A DNA stretch of 64,000 nucleotides from Azospirillum sp. RU38E (lineage in GTDB: Bacteria; Pseudomonadota; Alphaproteobacteria; Azospirillales; Azospirillaceae): the NCBI RefSeq assembly GCF_900188385.1, contig NZ_FZOI01000018.1, positions 1 through 64,000 of the forward strand, read 5' to 3'. Shown piece by piece: positions 1 to 8,242 of this stretch; position 1 is the stretch's first letter, and each line of letters starts with the position of its first letter. Position numbers and translations under genes: made by a program. The notes under the pieces are model-generated. The model saw nothing but the letters and a program-made list of their open reading frames with translations, searched no databases and was not told where the DNA came from.

Positions 1-79
1 ACAAACCAAACGCCTCATCCGACGCCTCACTGAACTCGGATACAACGTCACCCTCTCCTACGCCAACCCAAACCCCTGA
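1..79 (+). CDS. C-terminal end of an unidentified protein (partial)
   Basis: An open frame enters from the left edge and ends at TGA 77-79, giving 25 residues rich in Arg, Leu and Asn/Pro. The local pattern, an RLIRRLTELGYNVTL stretch followed by a short tail, resembles the ends of some insertion-sequence transposases. That is only an impression and too little is visible to prove it. The frame converges on the EAL-protein gene, whose stop lies 13 bases further on. It could equally be the end of an ordinary chromosomal gene. Confidence 0.4.
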   Translation, partial: QTKRLIRRLTELGYNVTLSYANPNP

Positions 80-91
80 GGCAGTTTCTTT

Positions 92-2353
92 CTAGCCCAG
101 CGGCCCCGATGGCACGCCCAGCATGGCGCCGGCCAGCTCGGCCGGCATCGGCTTGCCATAAAGGAAGCCCTGCAGGAAGCCACAGCCCAGCCGTTCCAGC
201 TCATCGGCCTGTTCCAGCGTCTCCACCCCCTCGGCCACCACCTCCAGGGAAAGCTGCTGCGCCAGGGCCAGCATGGTGCGCAGGATGGTGCGGCTTTCAA
301 AGCGGTCGATCATGCTGGACACAAAGGCCCGGTCCACCTTCAGGAAATCAAACGGCAAGGTCTGCAAGTAGGACAGGTTGGAATAGCCGGTGCCGAAATC
401 ATCCATGCAGAGCCGGATGCCCAGATCGCGCAGGCCCGACAGGATTTCCGCCGCATGGGCCGGATCACCGATGATGGTGCTTTCCGTCACCTCCAGTTTC
501 AGCAGGGTCGGATCGACCCCGCTTTCCGCCACCACCCGCTTCACATGGTCCAGGAAGCCGGGTTCGGACAGTTGCGCGGCGGAGATATTGACGCTGACCC
601 AGATGGGCCGGCCGCTGGCGCGGGTCCATTCGGCGATGCGGGTGGCGGCTTCCCGCATCGCCCAGGTGCCGATGGGCACGATCAACCCCGTCTCCTCCGC
701 CGCCGGGATGAAGGAAGCGGGCACCATGATGCCGCGCGCCGGGTGCTTCCAGCGCACCAGCGCCTCAAACGCCACCACCTTGCGCGTCACCGCATCGACA
801 ATCGGTTGATAATAAAGCTCAAACTGGTTCTGTTTCAGGGCGGCATTCAGCTCCATCGTCAAGCCCAGCCGGTTCTGGTCACTGTCATCGCCGACCAGAA
901 CCTCCTGCAGGCGACCGAAGGCGCGTTTGGAGGCGTGCAGGCTCTCCTCCGCCCTTGCCAGCATCTCCTCCGCATGGCGGCCGGGCAGGTTGCACCAGGC
1001 AAGGCCCGGCGTGGCCAGCGGATGCACCTCCCGCCCGGCCAGGGTCACCGGTTCGGACACGGCGGCCAGGATGGCGCGCACCTGGGCGCGCGCCATCTCC
1101 AGATCCGGCCCGCCGGGCAGCATGATGGCGAACTGGTCACCAGCGGTGCGGGCGCAGGCCGCCGCCGGGCCCGCCGCCTGCACCACCCGCCGGGCGGTGA
1201 TGCTCAACAGCTGGTCACCCCAGGCCACCCCCAGCTCCTGGTTGAAATCGCGGAAGCGCCGCAGATCGATCAAAGCGACAGCGCAGGAACCAGCCCCATC
1301 CTCCCCCAGCAGGCCCAGCCGGACGCCTAAGGCTGCCACCAGCCCGGTGCGGTTCAGCAAGCCGGTGGCCCGGTCATGGGTGCGGTCGCGCGACAGCTGT
1401 TCCACCAGCAGGGCATTATCCAGCCCGATGGCGATGGTACGGGCAAACAGCGCCATCACCCGCTGATCCGGCCCATGGTCCGGTATCAGGCCAGACAGAT
1501 GGATGATCACGGCAACGCTGGGCGAAGCAGCCGTATGGATGGCCAGCCAGCCGGCGCCCTGCACCCCTGTCGGCTGGGCCAGCGCCTGCACAATCTGCTG
1601 GCAGATATCCGGCGGCACCGTATGGGACAGCGGCCCCGCCGGCAGCAGCGGGCGGGCCTGGGGGCCACCACCTGCCAGCCGCCCGGCCAGCAGGCGGGGT
1701 TCACCCACCGGCTCCCCCTCCACCATCTCCACCCGCGCCAGCAGGGCGCCGGCACCAGGGCCGGCCAGGGCCAGCAGGCTGTCCACCACACCGGCGGCAA
1801 AACGGTTGACGTCACGCTGTTCAAACAGGCGGGCCGTGGCGTCCAGGATATGGGCCAGCCCGGCGCGGTTCGCCTCCAGCGCCCTGATCTGCTGATAGGC
1901 GCGCAGGGCCGTCAGCACCGAGGTCCAGAGCCGGGCTGCCGTCAGCTCATCCTTGGCGCGGTAATCATTAATGTCATAGCGCGCAACCACCTCCCGCTCC
2001 GGCGCCTGGCCGGGCTGGCCGGTGCGCAGGATGATGCGGACATATTGATTACCCAATTCCTCCCGGATGGCGCGGGCAAGGTCCAGCCCTGCATCCTCGC
2101 TCTCCATCACCACATCCAGCAGAACCAGGGCGATATCGCTGTATGCCGCCAGAATCTGCCGGGCCTCCACCGCCGAATAGGCCGACAGAAACAAGGGCCT
2201 GCGCCCGGCATGGACCAGATCGCGCAGGGCCAGCTTGGTGACGCTGTGTACCGAAGGATCATCATCGACAATCAGAATCAGCCAGGGGCACAGGGCTGGC
2301 GCGGGTTGGGCTGCGTCAGGCTCCGCCGCGAATACCAGAAGGTCTTCTTCCAT
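92..2353 (-). CDS. Response regulator with DUF3369, [10 protein letters not shown] GGDEF and EAL domains
   Basis: A cytoplasmic protein of 753 aa predicted to degrade cyclic di-GMP under phosphorelay control. A receiver domain (about 25-150) has the acidic pair D30/D31 and phospho-acceptor D80. A DUF3369/GAF-like region follows (about 165-320). The GGDEF domain (about 325-490) reads AGDQF at 404-408, so cyclase activity is doubtful. The EAL domain (about 505-745) keeps E530 of the EAL motif, the NIS asparagine, DDFGTG (D651/D652), the LKVDR lysine, EGVET and LQGF, so phosphodiesterase activity is expected. The ATG at 2353 is preferred because a GGGGGGA stretch lies just upstream and the upstream in-frame residues are low-complexity. 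No partner histidine kinase is adjacent. The gene is divergent from the antiporter gene. Confidence 0.9.
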   Translation of the reverse strand: MEEDLLVFAAEPDAAQPAPALCPWLILIVDDDPSVHSVTKLALRDLVHAGRRPLFLSAYSAVEARQILAAYSDIALVLLDVVMESEDAGLDLARAIREELGNQYVRIILRTGQPGQAPEREVVARYDINDYRAKDELTAARLWTSVLTALRAYQQIRALEANRAGLAHILDATARLFEQRDVNRFAAGVVDSLLALAGPGAGALLARVEMVEGEPVGEPRLLAGRLAGGGPQARPLLPAGPLSHTVPPDICQQIVQALAQPTGVQGAGWLAIHTAASPSVAVIIHLSGLIPDHGPDQRVMALFARTIAIGLDNALLVEQLSRDRTHDRATGLLNRTGLVAALGVRLGLLGEDGAGSCAVALIDLRRFRDFNQELGVAWGDQLLSITARRVVQAAGPAAACARTAGDQFAIMLPGGPDLEMARAQVRAILAAVSEPVTLAGREVHPLATPGLAWCNLPGRHAEEMLARAEESLHASKRAFGRLQEVLVGDDSDQNRLGLTMELNAALKQNQFELYYQPIVDAVTRKVVAFEALVRWKHPARGIMVPASFIPAAEETGLIVPIGTWAMREAATRIAEWTRASGRPIWVSVNISAAQLSEPGFLDHVKRVVAESGVDPTLLKLEVTESTIIGDPAHAAEILSGLRDLGIRLCMDDFGTGYSNLSYLQTLPFDFLKVDRAFVSSMIDRFESRTILRTMLALAQQLSLEVVAEGVETLEQADELERLGCGFLQGFLYGKPMPAELAGAMLGVPSGPLG

Positions 2354-2563
2354 CAACAGTTTCCCCCCGCAGAGCCCAACCCCCGGCCTGACCCGCGGCC
2401 AATGCAGGCCGGTTAATGGAACATAAAAGGACAAAGCTGCCAACACCAGTGGCTGCAGTGCATGCATAGGCCCCCGCCACCGCTGGCCGCTGGTCGGCAA
2501 GGCGCGTCCATGCAATCTTGCGCTTCTGATTAATCTTGCCCGCCATGGAAGCTTCACCCCTGA

Positions 2564-5074
2564 ATGGACGCCCTGGTCTATACGTTGCTGGCCGTCTCCG
2601 GGCTGCTGGGTTTGGTCAGCTTGCTGCCGGCTTTGGCCAAAAGACTGCGCCTTCCCTATACTGTGGTGCTGGCCGCCGCCGGGGTGGGAATCGGCCTGCT
2701 GATCCATGGTGGCGGTTCCTGGCTGGGTGCCGGGCCGGCGGGGGATTTCATCAAGGCCCTGGGCGAGGTGGAGCTGACCTCGGCCGCCTTTCTTTACATT
2801 TTTCTGCCGGTGCTGCTGTTTGAAACGGCCCTGGCTGTCGATGTGCGCCGGCTGCTGGATGATATGGGGCCGGTGCTGTTGCTGGCCATCGTCGCCGTGC
2901 TGGTCTGCACGGCCGTGGCGGGGCTGGCCACCTGGTGGGCCTGGGGGATCTGGCATGGTCAGGCCACCCAGCGGGCCCTGGTGGTCTGTCTGCTGCTGGC
3001 CTCCATCATCGCCACCACCGATCCCGCCGCCGTCGTGGGCATTTTCCGCGACCTGGGCGCGCCCCGCCGGCTTTCCATCCTGGTGGAGGGGGAAAGCCTG
3101 TTCAACGATGCCGCCGCCATCGTGCTCTCCACCCTGCTGCTGACCATGCTGACCCGTGGGGGGGAGCCCGATCTGGCGGCGGCCGGGCTGGATTTCCTGG
3201 TGAAGTTCCTGGGCGGAGCGGCTGTGGGCTGGGCCATGGGCTGGACCGCCGCCCTGATCGTCACGCCCCTGCGCAATCAGGCCCAGTCAGAGATCACCCT
3301 GACCCTGGCACTGGCCTATCTTTCCTTCATCGTGGCTGAACATTATCTGCATGTGTCCGGGGTGGTGGCCGTGGTGCTGGCCGGGCTGGTGATGGCATCA
3401 CGCGGGCGCACCCGGCTCAGCCCGGAAAGCTGGCAGGGGCTGGAACATGTCTGGGGGCAGCTGGGCTTCTGGGCCAATTCGCTCATCTTCCTGTTCGCCT
3501 CCATGCTGGTACCGCCCACCCTGCTGAATGCGAAATGGAGTCATCTGGCCCTGCTGGCCGCCCTGGTGACAGGCGCGCTGGTCGCCCGCGCCCTGGTGGT
3601 CTTCGGCCTGCTGCCGATCCTGGGCTGGATCGGCGCCAGTGATCGCATCAGCGTCCCCTATCGGGCAGTGATGACCTGGGGCGGCCTGCGCGGGGCCGTC
3701 TCCCTGGCCCTGGCCCTGGCCGTGACGGAGAACCGCCATGTACCCGACAGCATTCAGGACACGGTGGCCGTGGTGGCCACCGGCTTTGTGCTGTTCACCC
3801 TGTTTGTGCAGGGTACCAGCCTGCGCCCGCTGATCGGCCTGCTGGGGATCGACAAGCTGACGCCGATTGAACTGAACCTGCGCAACCGGGCGCTGGGCCT
3901 GTCACTCAGCAATGTACGGCGCGACTTGGAGGAGGTGGCGGCGCGGTTCGGCCTGGATACCAGCCGTGCCATCGACCCGCTGCTGGAACGCGGGGCGGAG
4001 CTGGCGCAGGAACAGTTGGATCTGGACGCGCGCTATGGCGCCCTGTCGGTGGATGACCGGCTCTATATCGGGCTGTCCACCCTAGCCCGCTATGAGGAAC
4101 AGCGCTATCTGGCCTATTTCCATGACGGGCTGATCTCCCGCCTGACGGTGGAGACCCTGACCGCCGGGGCCGGGCAATTGCAGGATGGCTTGAAGACCGG
4201 CGGCCCGGCCGGCTATGACCATATCGCCCGCAAGATGGTGCGCCCCGGCCGGGGCCTGCGGGTGGCATTGTGGCTGCATCGCCGCACCGGCGTGGAACGG
4301 CCAGTAGCCGCCCGCCTGTCCGAACGTTTCGCCATGCTGATCGCGCTGCGCTTCTGCCTGCAGGAATTGCAGCTCTTCACCACGGAGCGGTTGCAGCCCA
4401 TGCTGGGCAAGGAGGCCGCCGCCGCCGTCCGGGACCGGCTGGCCGCCCGCATGAAGCGCATTGATGAGGCGATGGAGATCATCCGCCTGCAATATCCCGC
4501 CTATATTGAAAGCGTGGAGGTGCAATATCTCATCCGAGCCGGGCTGCGGATGGAAGAACGGGCCACGCAGGCCCTGTTTGAAGAAGCGCTGATCAGTCGC
4601 GAAATCCTCAACACCCTGGAACGCGACCTGCGGGAGCGGCGCCAGACGGTGGAACAGCCGCCGCAGCTCGATCTGGGGCTGGCCACGCATGAGCTGGTGG
4701 GGCGCGTGCCGCTGTTCAGCGGCCTGTCTCCTGACCGGTTGAAGCGTATTGAGCGGTTGCTGCGCCCGCGCCTCTATTTCCCTGGCGAGCCCATCGTGCG
4801 GCGCGGCGAACGCGGCGATACGGTCTATTTCATTTCGTCAGGTGCGGTGACTGTCGAGGTGCCGGGGCTGGAACAGCCGATCCGGCTGGGCACGGGCGAT
4901 TTCTTCGGCGAAATCGCCCTGGTGATGGACCAGCCGCGCAATGCCGACGTGACGGCCAGCGCCTATTGCCAGTTGCTGCTGCTGGACAAGCGGGATTTCA
5001 ACCGGCTCTACAATAAAGACCCGGTGCTGAAGGGCCATATTGACGAGGCCATCGCCCGCCGGCTGGTGGGATAA
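2564..5074 (+). CDS. CPA1-family Na+/H+ antiporter with C-terminal cyclic-nucleotide-binding-like domain
   Basis: An inner-membrane cation/proton antiporter of 836 aa. Residues 5-425 form about a dozen hydrophobic segments with the family's acidic motifs: TTDPAAVVGIF (D153) and GESLFNDAA (E177, D182). A cytoplasmic helical linker (about 430-700) leads to a cNMP-like domain (about 705-825). That domain has the phosphate-binding-cassette signature FFGEIALVMDQPRNADVTA, implying that ligand binding gates transport. The length fits the NhaP-plus-cNMP subclass. The ATG at 2564 puts the first membrane helix at the N-terminus. The TAA stop sits at the very edge of the repeat element downstream. Substrate ion (Na+, K+ or Li+) cannot be read from the sequence. 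Confidence 0.9.
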   Translation: MDALVYTLLAVSGLLGLVSLLPALAKRLRLPYTVVLAAAGVGIGLLIHGGGSWLGAGPAGDFIKALGEVELTSAAFLYIFLPVLLFETALAVDVRRLLDDMGPVLLLAIVAVLVCTAVAGLATWWAWGIWHGQATQRALVVCLLLASIIATTDPAAVVGIFRDLGAPRRLSILVEGESLFNDAAAIVLSTLLLTMLTRGGEPDLAAAGLDFLVKFLGGAAVGWAMGWTAALIVTPLRNQAQSEITLTLALAYLSFIVAEHYLHVSGVVAVVLAGLVMASRGRTRLSPESWQGLEHVWGQLGFWANSLIFLFASMLVPPTLLNAKWSHLALLAALVTGALVARALVVFGLLPILGWIGASDRISVPYRAVMTWGGLRGAVSLALALAVTENRHVPDSIQDTVAVVATGFVLFTLFVQGTSLRPLIGLLGIDKLTPIELNLRNRALGLSLSNVRRDLEEVAARFGLDTSRAIDPLLERGAELAQEQLDLDARYGALSVDDRLYIGLSTLARYEEQRYLAYFHDGLISRLTVETLTAGAGQLQDGLKTGGPAGYDHIARKMVRPGRGLRVALWLHRRTGVERPVAARLSERFAMLIALRFCLQELQLFTTERLQPMLGKEAAAAVRDRLAARMKRIDEAMEIIRLQYPAYIESVEVQYLIRAGLRMEERATQALFEEALISREILNTLERDLRERRQTVEQPPQLDLGLATHELVGRVPLFSGLSPDRLKRIERLLRPRLYFPGEPIVRRGERGDTVYFISSGAVTVEVPGLEQPIRLGTGDFFGEIALVMDQPRNADVTASAYCQLLLLDKRDFNRLYNKDPVLKGHIDEAIARRLVG

Positions 5075-5232
5075 TACCAATCCGCCGAGGGTTTGACCCT
5101 TGGCAGATTGGAGGCCGGCGACCGCCGGCCCGCCGCACGTGCGGCGTAAGCCAAGGGCGCGGAAGCGCCCGCCCGGCGCATGAGGGAACACAAAATCTCC
5201 CTGGATCGGTCACGATCAAGGGAGATTGGTAT
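5074..5232 (-). repeat. Multi-hairpin repeat element, copy 1, with 9-bp terminal inverted repeats
   Basis: A 159-bp unit bounded by perfect inverted ends ATACCAATC (5074-5082) and GATTGGTAT (5224-5232). Read on the minus strand it contains: hairpin H0 (5194-5227, 15-bp arms with one mismatch, containing CTTGATC); stem 1 GGGCGC/GCGCCC with loop TTCC (5155-5170); spacer TTGGCTTA; stem 2, a 16-bp palindrome around ACGT (5131-5146); stem 3 GGCCGGCG/CGCCGGCC with a 2-base loop (5113-5130); and hairpin H4 (5077-5111) with 16-bp arms. H4 follows directly after the antiporter stop, so it may also act as a terminator. The unit is related to 5253-5394 and 56926-57010. No coding potential is seen. Confidence 0.8.
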
Positions 5233-5252
5233 AAAACAAATTACTCATTTGC

Positions 5253-5394
5253 CTTGATCAAACCCTATCGGTTCTGATCAAGACCCTCAATCGCCGGCGC
5301 CAGCATCCGCTGGCTTGGCTACGCCGCACGTGCGGCGCGGCGGCGGTCGCCGCCGTACCAAGTGGCGATGAGTTAACCTCATCGCCACTTGGTA
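5253..5394 (+). repeat. Multi-hairpin repeat element, copy 2 (inverted relative to copy 1)
   Basis: The same architecture as copy 1 but on the plus strand. H0 has arms CTTGATCA/TGATCAAG (5253-5260, 5275-5282). Stem 1 is GCCAGC/GCTGGC with loop ATCC (5299-5314). After spacer TTGGCTA comes stem 2, the ACGT-centred palindrome (5322-5337). Stem 3 is CGGCGGCG/CGCCGCCG with loop GT (5338-5355). H4 is a perfect 17-bp hairpin with loop TTAAC (5356-5394) ending TTGGTA. H4 abuts the lpxB stop codon, so it may terminate lpxB transcription. Stem 1 and stem 3 differ in sequence from copy 1 while keeping pairing. Together with copy 1 it fills the 320-base gap between the antiporter gene and lpxB. Confidence 0.8.
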
Positions 5395-6555
5395 TCAACC
5401 CTTGATCACCGCCAGCACCGCATCGGCGGCGCGGCGGCTGGGGGGCTTTTCTTCCCCTTGGCCCAGCCAGCGGGCTACCTCTGCCACGCCGTCGATCTGC
5501 GCTTGCCGGGCCGTTGGATCGCTCAGCAGCCGATCCACCCCCTCGGCCAGACGGTCGGGCACGCAATCACCCTGCAGATATTCCGGCACCAGCATCCGGT
5601 CCTGCATGATATTGACCAGATTGGCATATTTCACCCGGATCAGCCGGCGGTAGAGCCGGTAGGTCAACGGGTGGATGCGATAGGCGATGATCGCCGGCAG
5701 CCGCGCCAGCGCCAGTTCCAGCGCCACCGTGCCGCTGGCCGCCAACGCGGTGGTGGAGGCGGCAAAGGCGTCATATTTTTCCGCATCCCCTTCCACCACG
5801 AGGGGGGCGAGCGGCCAGCCCGCCACAGCCTCGCGCACCGGTCCTGCCACCTTGCCCAACGTCGGTACCACCACACGCAGATCGGGATGGCGCTGCGCCA
5901 GGATGGCAAGCGCATGGCCGAAATCCGGCAGCAGCACCTTGATCTCGCTGCGCCGGCTGCCCGGCAGCACAGTCAGCAGCTTGGTCTCCGGCGCGATGCC
6001 ATGGCGGGCGCGGAAGGCGGCCCCATCCCCCTGCTCCACCCCGGCTTCGACGATGGAATGGCCGACAAAGGTGGCGGGCAGCCCGACCTTCTCAAAATAA
6101 GGCGGCTCAAACGGCAGCAACACCAGCAGATGGTCGAGAAAGGCGGCAATCTTCCGGGCCCGCCCCGGTCGCCAGGCCCAGACGGTGGGGGCAACATAAT
6201 GGATCAGCTTGATCGACGGGTCCGCCCGCCGCACCTTCTTCGCCACCCGGAAACAGAAATCCGGCGCATCGATGGTGACCACGGCATCCGGCTTCAGGTC
6301 CAAGATGGTATCCGCCGTCTGGCGGATGCGGCGCAGGATATTGGGCAGTTTGGGCAACAGTTCGGCCAGACCGAACAGGGTCAGTTCTTCCATCGGGAAC
6401 AGGCTGTCCAGCCCCTCCGCGATCATGCGATCGCCACCGATGCCGGCAAAACGCACCTGCCCGCCGGTGGCCTGCTTCAGCCCGGCCATCAGCCGGGCAC
6501 CCAGCACATCGCCCGATGGCTCCCCCGCCACCAGGAAAATCAGCGGCGCGCTCAT
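5395..6555 (-). CDS. lpxB: Lipid-A-disaccharide synthase LpxB
   Basis: A glycosyltransferase family 19 enzyme of 386 aa. It joins UDP-2,3-diacylglucosamine and 2,3-diacylglucosamine-1-phosphate into the lipid A disaccharide at the cytoplasmic face of the inner membrane. Diagnostic motifs are AGEPSGD (10-16), DAPDF (96-100), YVAPTVWAWRPGR (120-132) and FVGHS (163-167). The ATG overlaps the lpxI stop by 4 bases, indicating translational coupling. It is the last gene of the envelope cluster. A 17-bp hairpin directly after the stop is a plausible transcript end. Length is normal for the family. Confidence 0.97.
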   Translation of the reverse strand: MSAPLIFLVAGEPSGDVLGARLMAGLKQATGGQVRFAGIGGDRMIAEGLDSLFPMEELTLFGLAELLPKLPNILRRIRQTADTILDLKPDAVVTIDAPDFCFRVAKKVRRADPSIKLIHYVAPTVWAWRPGRARKIAAFLDHLLVLLPFEPPYFEKVGLPATFVGHSIVEAGVEQGDGAAFRARHGIAPETKLLTVLPGSRRSEIKVLLPDFGHALAILAQRHPDLRVVVPTLGKVAGPVREAVAGWPLAPLVVEGDAEKYDAFAASTTALAASGTVALELALARLPAIIAYRIHPLTYRLYRRLIRVKYANLVNIMQDRMLVPEYLQGDCVPDRLAEGVDRLLSDPTARQAQIDGVAEVARWLGQGEEKPPSRRAADAVLAVIKG

Positions 6556-7373
6556 GGCTCAATCCCCAGCAGGAACAGGCCGGCGGCGTCAGCAGCGGTT
6601 ACCGCCTGCTCCCGGCCCAGGAACAGGGTATTGCCGGCCTGTGCGGCGATGCCGGAAAAGCCCGCCGCCACACAATGGGCCACCGTATCGGGCCCCAGGG
6701 CCGGTAGGTCCAGCCGGCGATCCTGCTGCGGCTTGGCGCATTTCACCAGCACTGGCCCCGCACCGGGCCGGCGCAGCGGACCACAGCGCTGGATCAGCGC
6801 ATCAGTCCCCTCAATCGCTTCGACCCCCAGCACGACCCCCTGCTGCACCACTACGGACTGGCCGATATCCAACGCCCCCAGCGCCCGCGCAACGCGCAGA
6901 CCGTGGGCAATATCGGCCAGCGCCTGTTCATCGGCGTGTAGGCGGCCCAGCGGGCCGGTGGGGGTCAACAGGTCGCTGATCAGGTTCTGCACACCAACGA
7001 CGCGGAACCCCTCCTGCTCCAGCACCTGCGCCACGCCGCGCAGCAAGCCATCATCCCCCAGCGCCTTCATACCGATACGGGTGAAAAACTGGGTGGCCTT
7101 CCAATCCGGCCGCAATTCCGCCAGGGAGGGCCGGCGCACCCGGCCGGCCAGCACGATATCCCCCACCCGTTCGGCCTTCAGCCGATCCAGAATGGCACCC
7201 GCCGCCCCCATGCGGAACCAGGCGTGCGGGATGGCGGGCGAGAGCCAGTCCGGCTCCGCCTGCCCTTCCAGGGCGATCAGGAAAAATTCCCGCCCATCAC
7301 GGCGGCACGTCTCCACCAGCCGGACCGGCAGGTCGCCGCCGCCGGCGAGAATGCCGAGTTTAGCCGCCATCAC
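6552..7373 (-). CDS. lpxI: UDP-2,3-diacylglucosamine pyrophosphatase LpxI
   Basis: A 273-aa DUF1009/LpxI protein. It hydrolyses UDP-2,3-diacylglucosamine to lipid X and UMP, the step done by LpxH in gammaproteobacteria. The N-terminal AGGGDLP (10-16) and the C-terminal Gly/Ala-rich conserved domain are typical. The gene lies between lpxA and lpxB, exactly where alphaproteobacteria carry lpxI. It overlaps lpxB by 4 bases and starts 6 bases after the lpxA stop. No LpxH-like metallophosphatase is seen in the window. Confidence 0.93.
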   Translation of the reverse strand: MMAAKLGILAGGGDLPVRLVETCRRDGREFFLIALEGQAEPDWLSPAIPHAWFRMGAAGAILDRLKAERVGDIVLAGRVRRPSLAELRPDWKATQFFTRIGMKALGDDGLLRGVAQVLEQEGFRVVGVQNLISDLLTPTGPLGRLHADEQALADIAHGLRVARALGALDIGQSVVVQQGVVLGVEAIEGTDALIQRCGPLRRPGAGPVLVKCAKPQQDRRLDLPALGPDTVAHCVAAGFSGIAAQAGNTLFLGREQAVTAADAAGLFLLGIEP

Positions 7374-7379
7374 CCCGCC

Positions 7380-8171
7380 TCAGCGCGGCAGGGTCAGCGC
7401 ACGCGATCCGCGCTTAGCCAGGAAATCCAGCATGGCGGCCACCAGATCGCTGTCCGCGAACTCCGCCGCCGCCGCTTCCATGCGTTCCGCCATGGTGCCT
7501 TCACCGGCGGTGAAGATGCGCTTGAAACCGTTGCGCAGGGCGCCGATCTGTTCCCGATTGAAGCCGCGCCGTTCCAGCCCCACCAGATTAAGGCCGGCCA
7601 GAAAGGCCCGTTCGCCCTTGACCAGACCATAGGGGATGACATCAGCCTCCACGCCCGACATGCCACCGATCATGGCATGGGCGCCGATGCGCACCCATTG
7701 ATGCACGGCCGACAGGCCGCCCAGCACCGCATAATCCCCCACCTCGACATGCCCGCCCAGGGTGGCATTGTTGGCGAAGATCACATTGTCGCCGACGATG
7801 CAGTCATGGCCGATATGGACACCGACCATGAACAGCCCGCCATTGCCCACACGGGTCACCATGCCGCCACCCTCAGTGCCGGGATTCATGGTGACCTGCT
7901 CGCGGATCTTGTTGTTGGAACCGATGATCAGTTCCGACGGCTCCCCCTTATATTTCAAATCCTGCGGCGGGTGACCCAGGCTGGCAAAGGGATAGACCAC
8001 GGTGCCAGGCCCGATCCGGGTGCGGCCATCGACCGCGACATGGCTGACCAGCCGCACATGATCCCCCAGCACCACATCGGGACCGACAACACAGAACGGG
8101 CCGATATGCACGTCATTGCCGATCTGGGCGGCCGAGTCGACAATGGCAGAGGGATGGATAAAACTGGTCAT
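7380..8171 (-). CDS. lpxA: UDP-N-acetylglucosamine O-acyltransferase LpxA
   Basis: First committed enzyme of lipid A synthesis. It transfers a 3-hydroxyacyl chain from acyl carrier protein to O3 of UDP-GlcNAc. The N-terminal two thirds are left-handed beta-helix hexapeptide repeats (IHPSAIVDSAAQIGNDVHIG and following). A C-terminal helical domain follows, ending in a stretch typical of LpxA. The ATG at 8171 gives 263 aa, the usual length, and begins MTSFIHPSA. Longer upstream in-frame starts add a proline- and arginine-rich extension and would overlap fabZ. It sits between fabZ and lpxI in one transcription direction. Confidence 0.96.
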   Translation of the reverse strand: MTSFIHPSAIVDSAAQIGNDVHIGPFCVVGPDVVLGDHVRLVSHVAVDGRTRIGPGTVVYPFASLGHPPQDLKYKGEPSELIIGSNNKIREQVTMNPGTEGGGMVTRVGNGGLFMVGVHIGHDCIVGDNVIFANNATLGGHVEVGDYAVLGGLSAVHQWVRIGAHAMIGGMSGVEADVIPYGLVKGERAFLAGLNLVGLERRGFNREQIGALRNGFKRIFTAGEGTMAERMEAAAAEFADSDLVAAMLDFLAKRGSRALTLPR

Positions 8172-8242
8172 GTGCGGATGGTTCCGTCGCAAGGGATCAA
8201 GGGGGCGCAGAGGCCAGGGGCCAACGCCCCCAGCCCATCGCT

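Noticed and set aside
2354-2956. N-terminal extension of the EAL response-regulator gene
   Set aside because: The frame stays open but would run through the antiporter start region, is Gln/His-rich and lies upstream of a well-placed ATG with a ribosome site.
5389-7632. Long open frame (about 747 codons) on the plus strand opposite lpxB and lpxI
   Set aside because: It is antisense to two clearly conserved genes, has His/Gln/Arg/Pro-rich low-complexity content typical of GC-rich shadow frames, and no ribosome site or domain.
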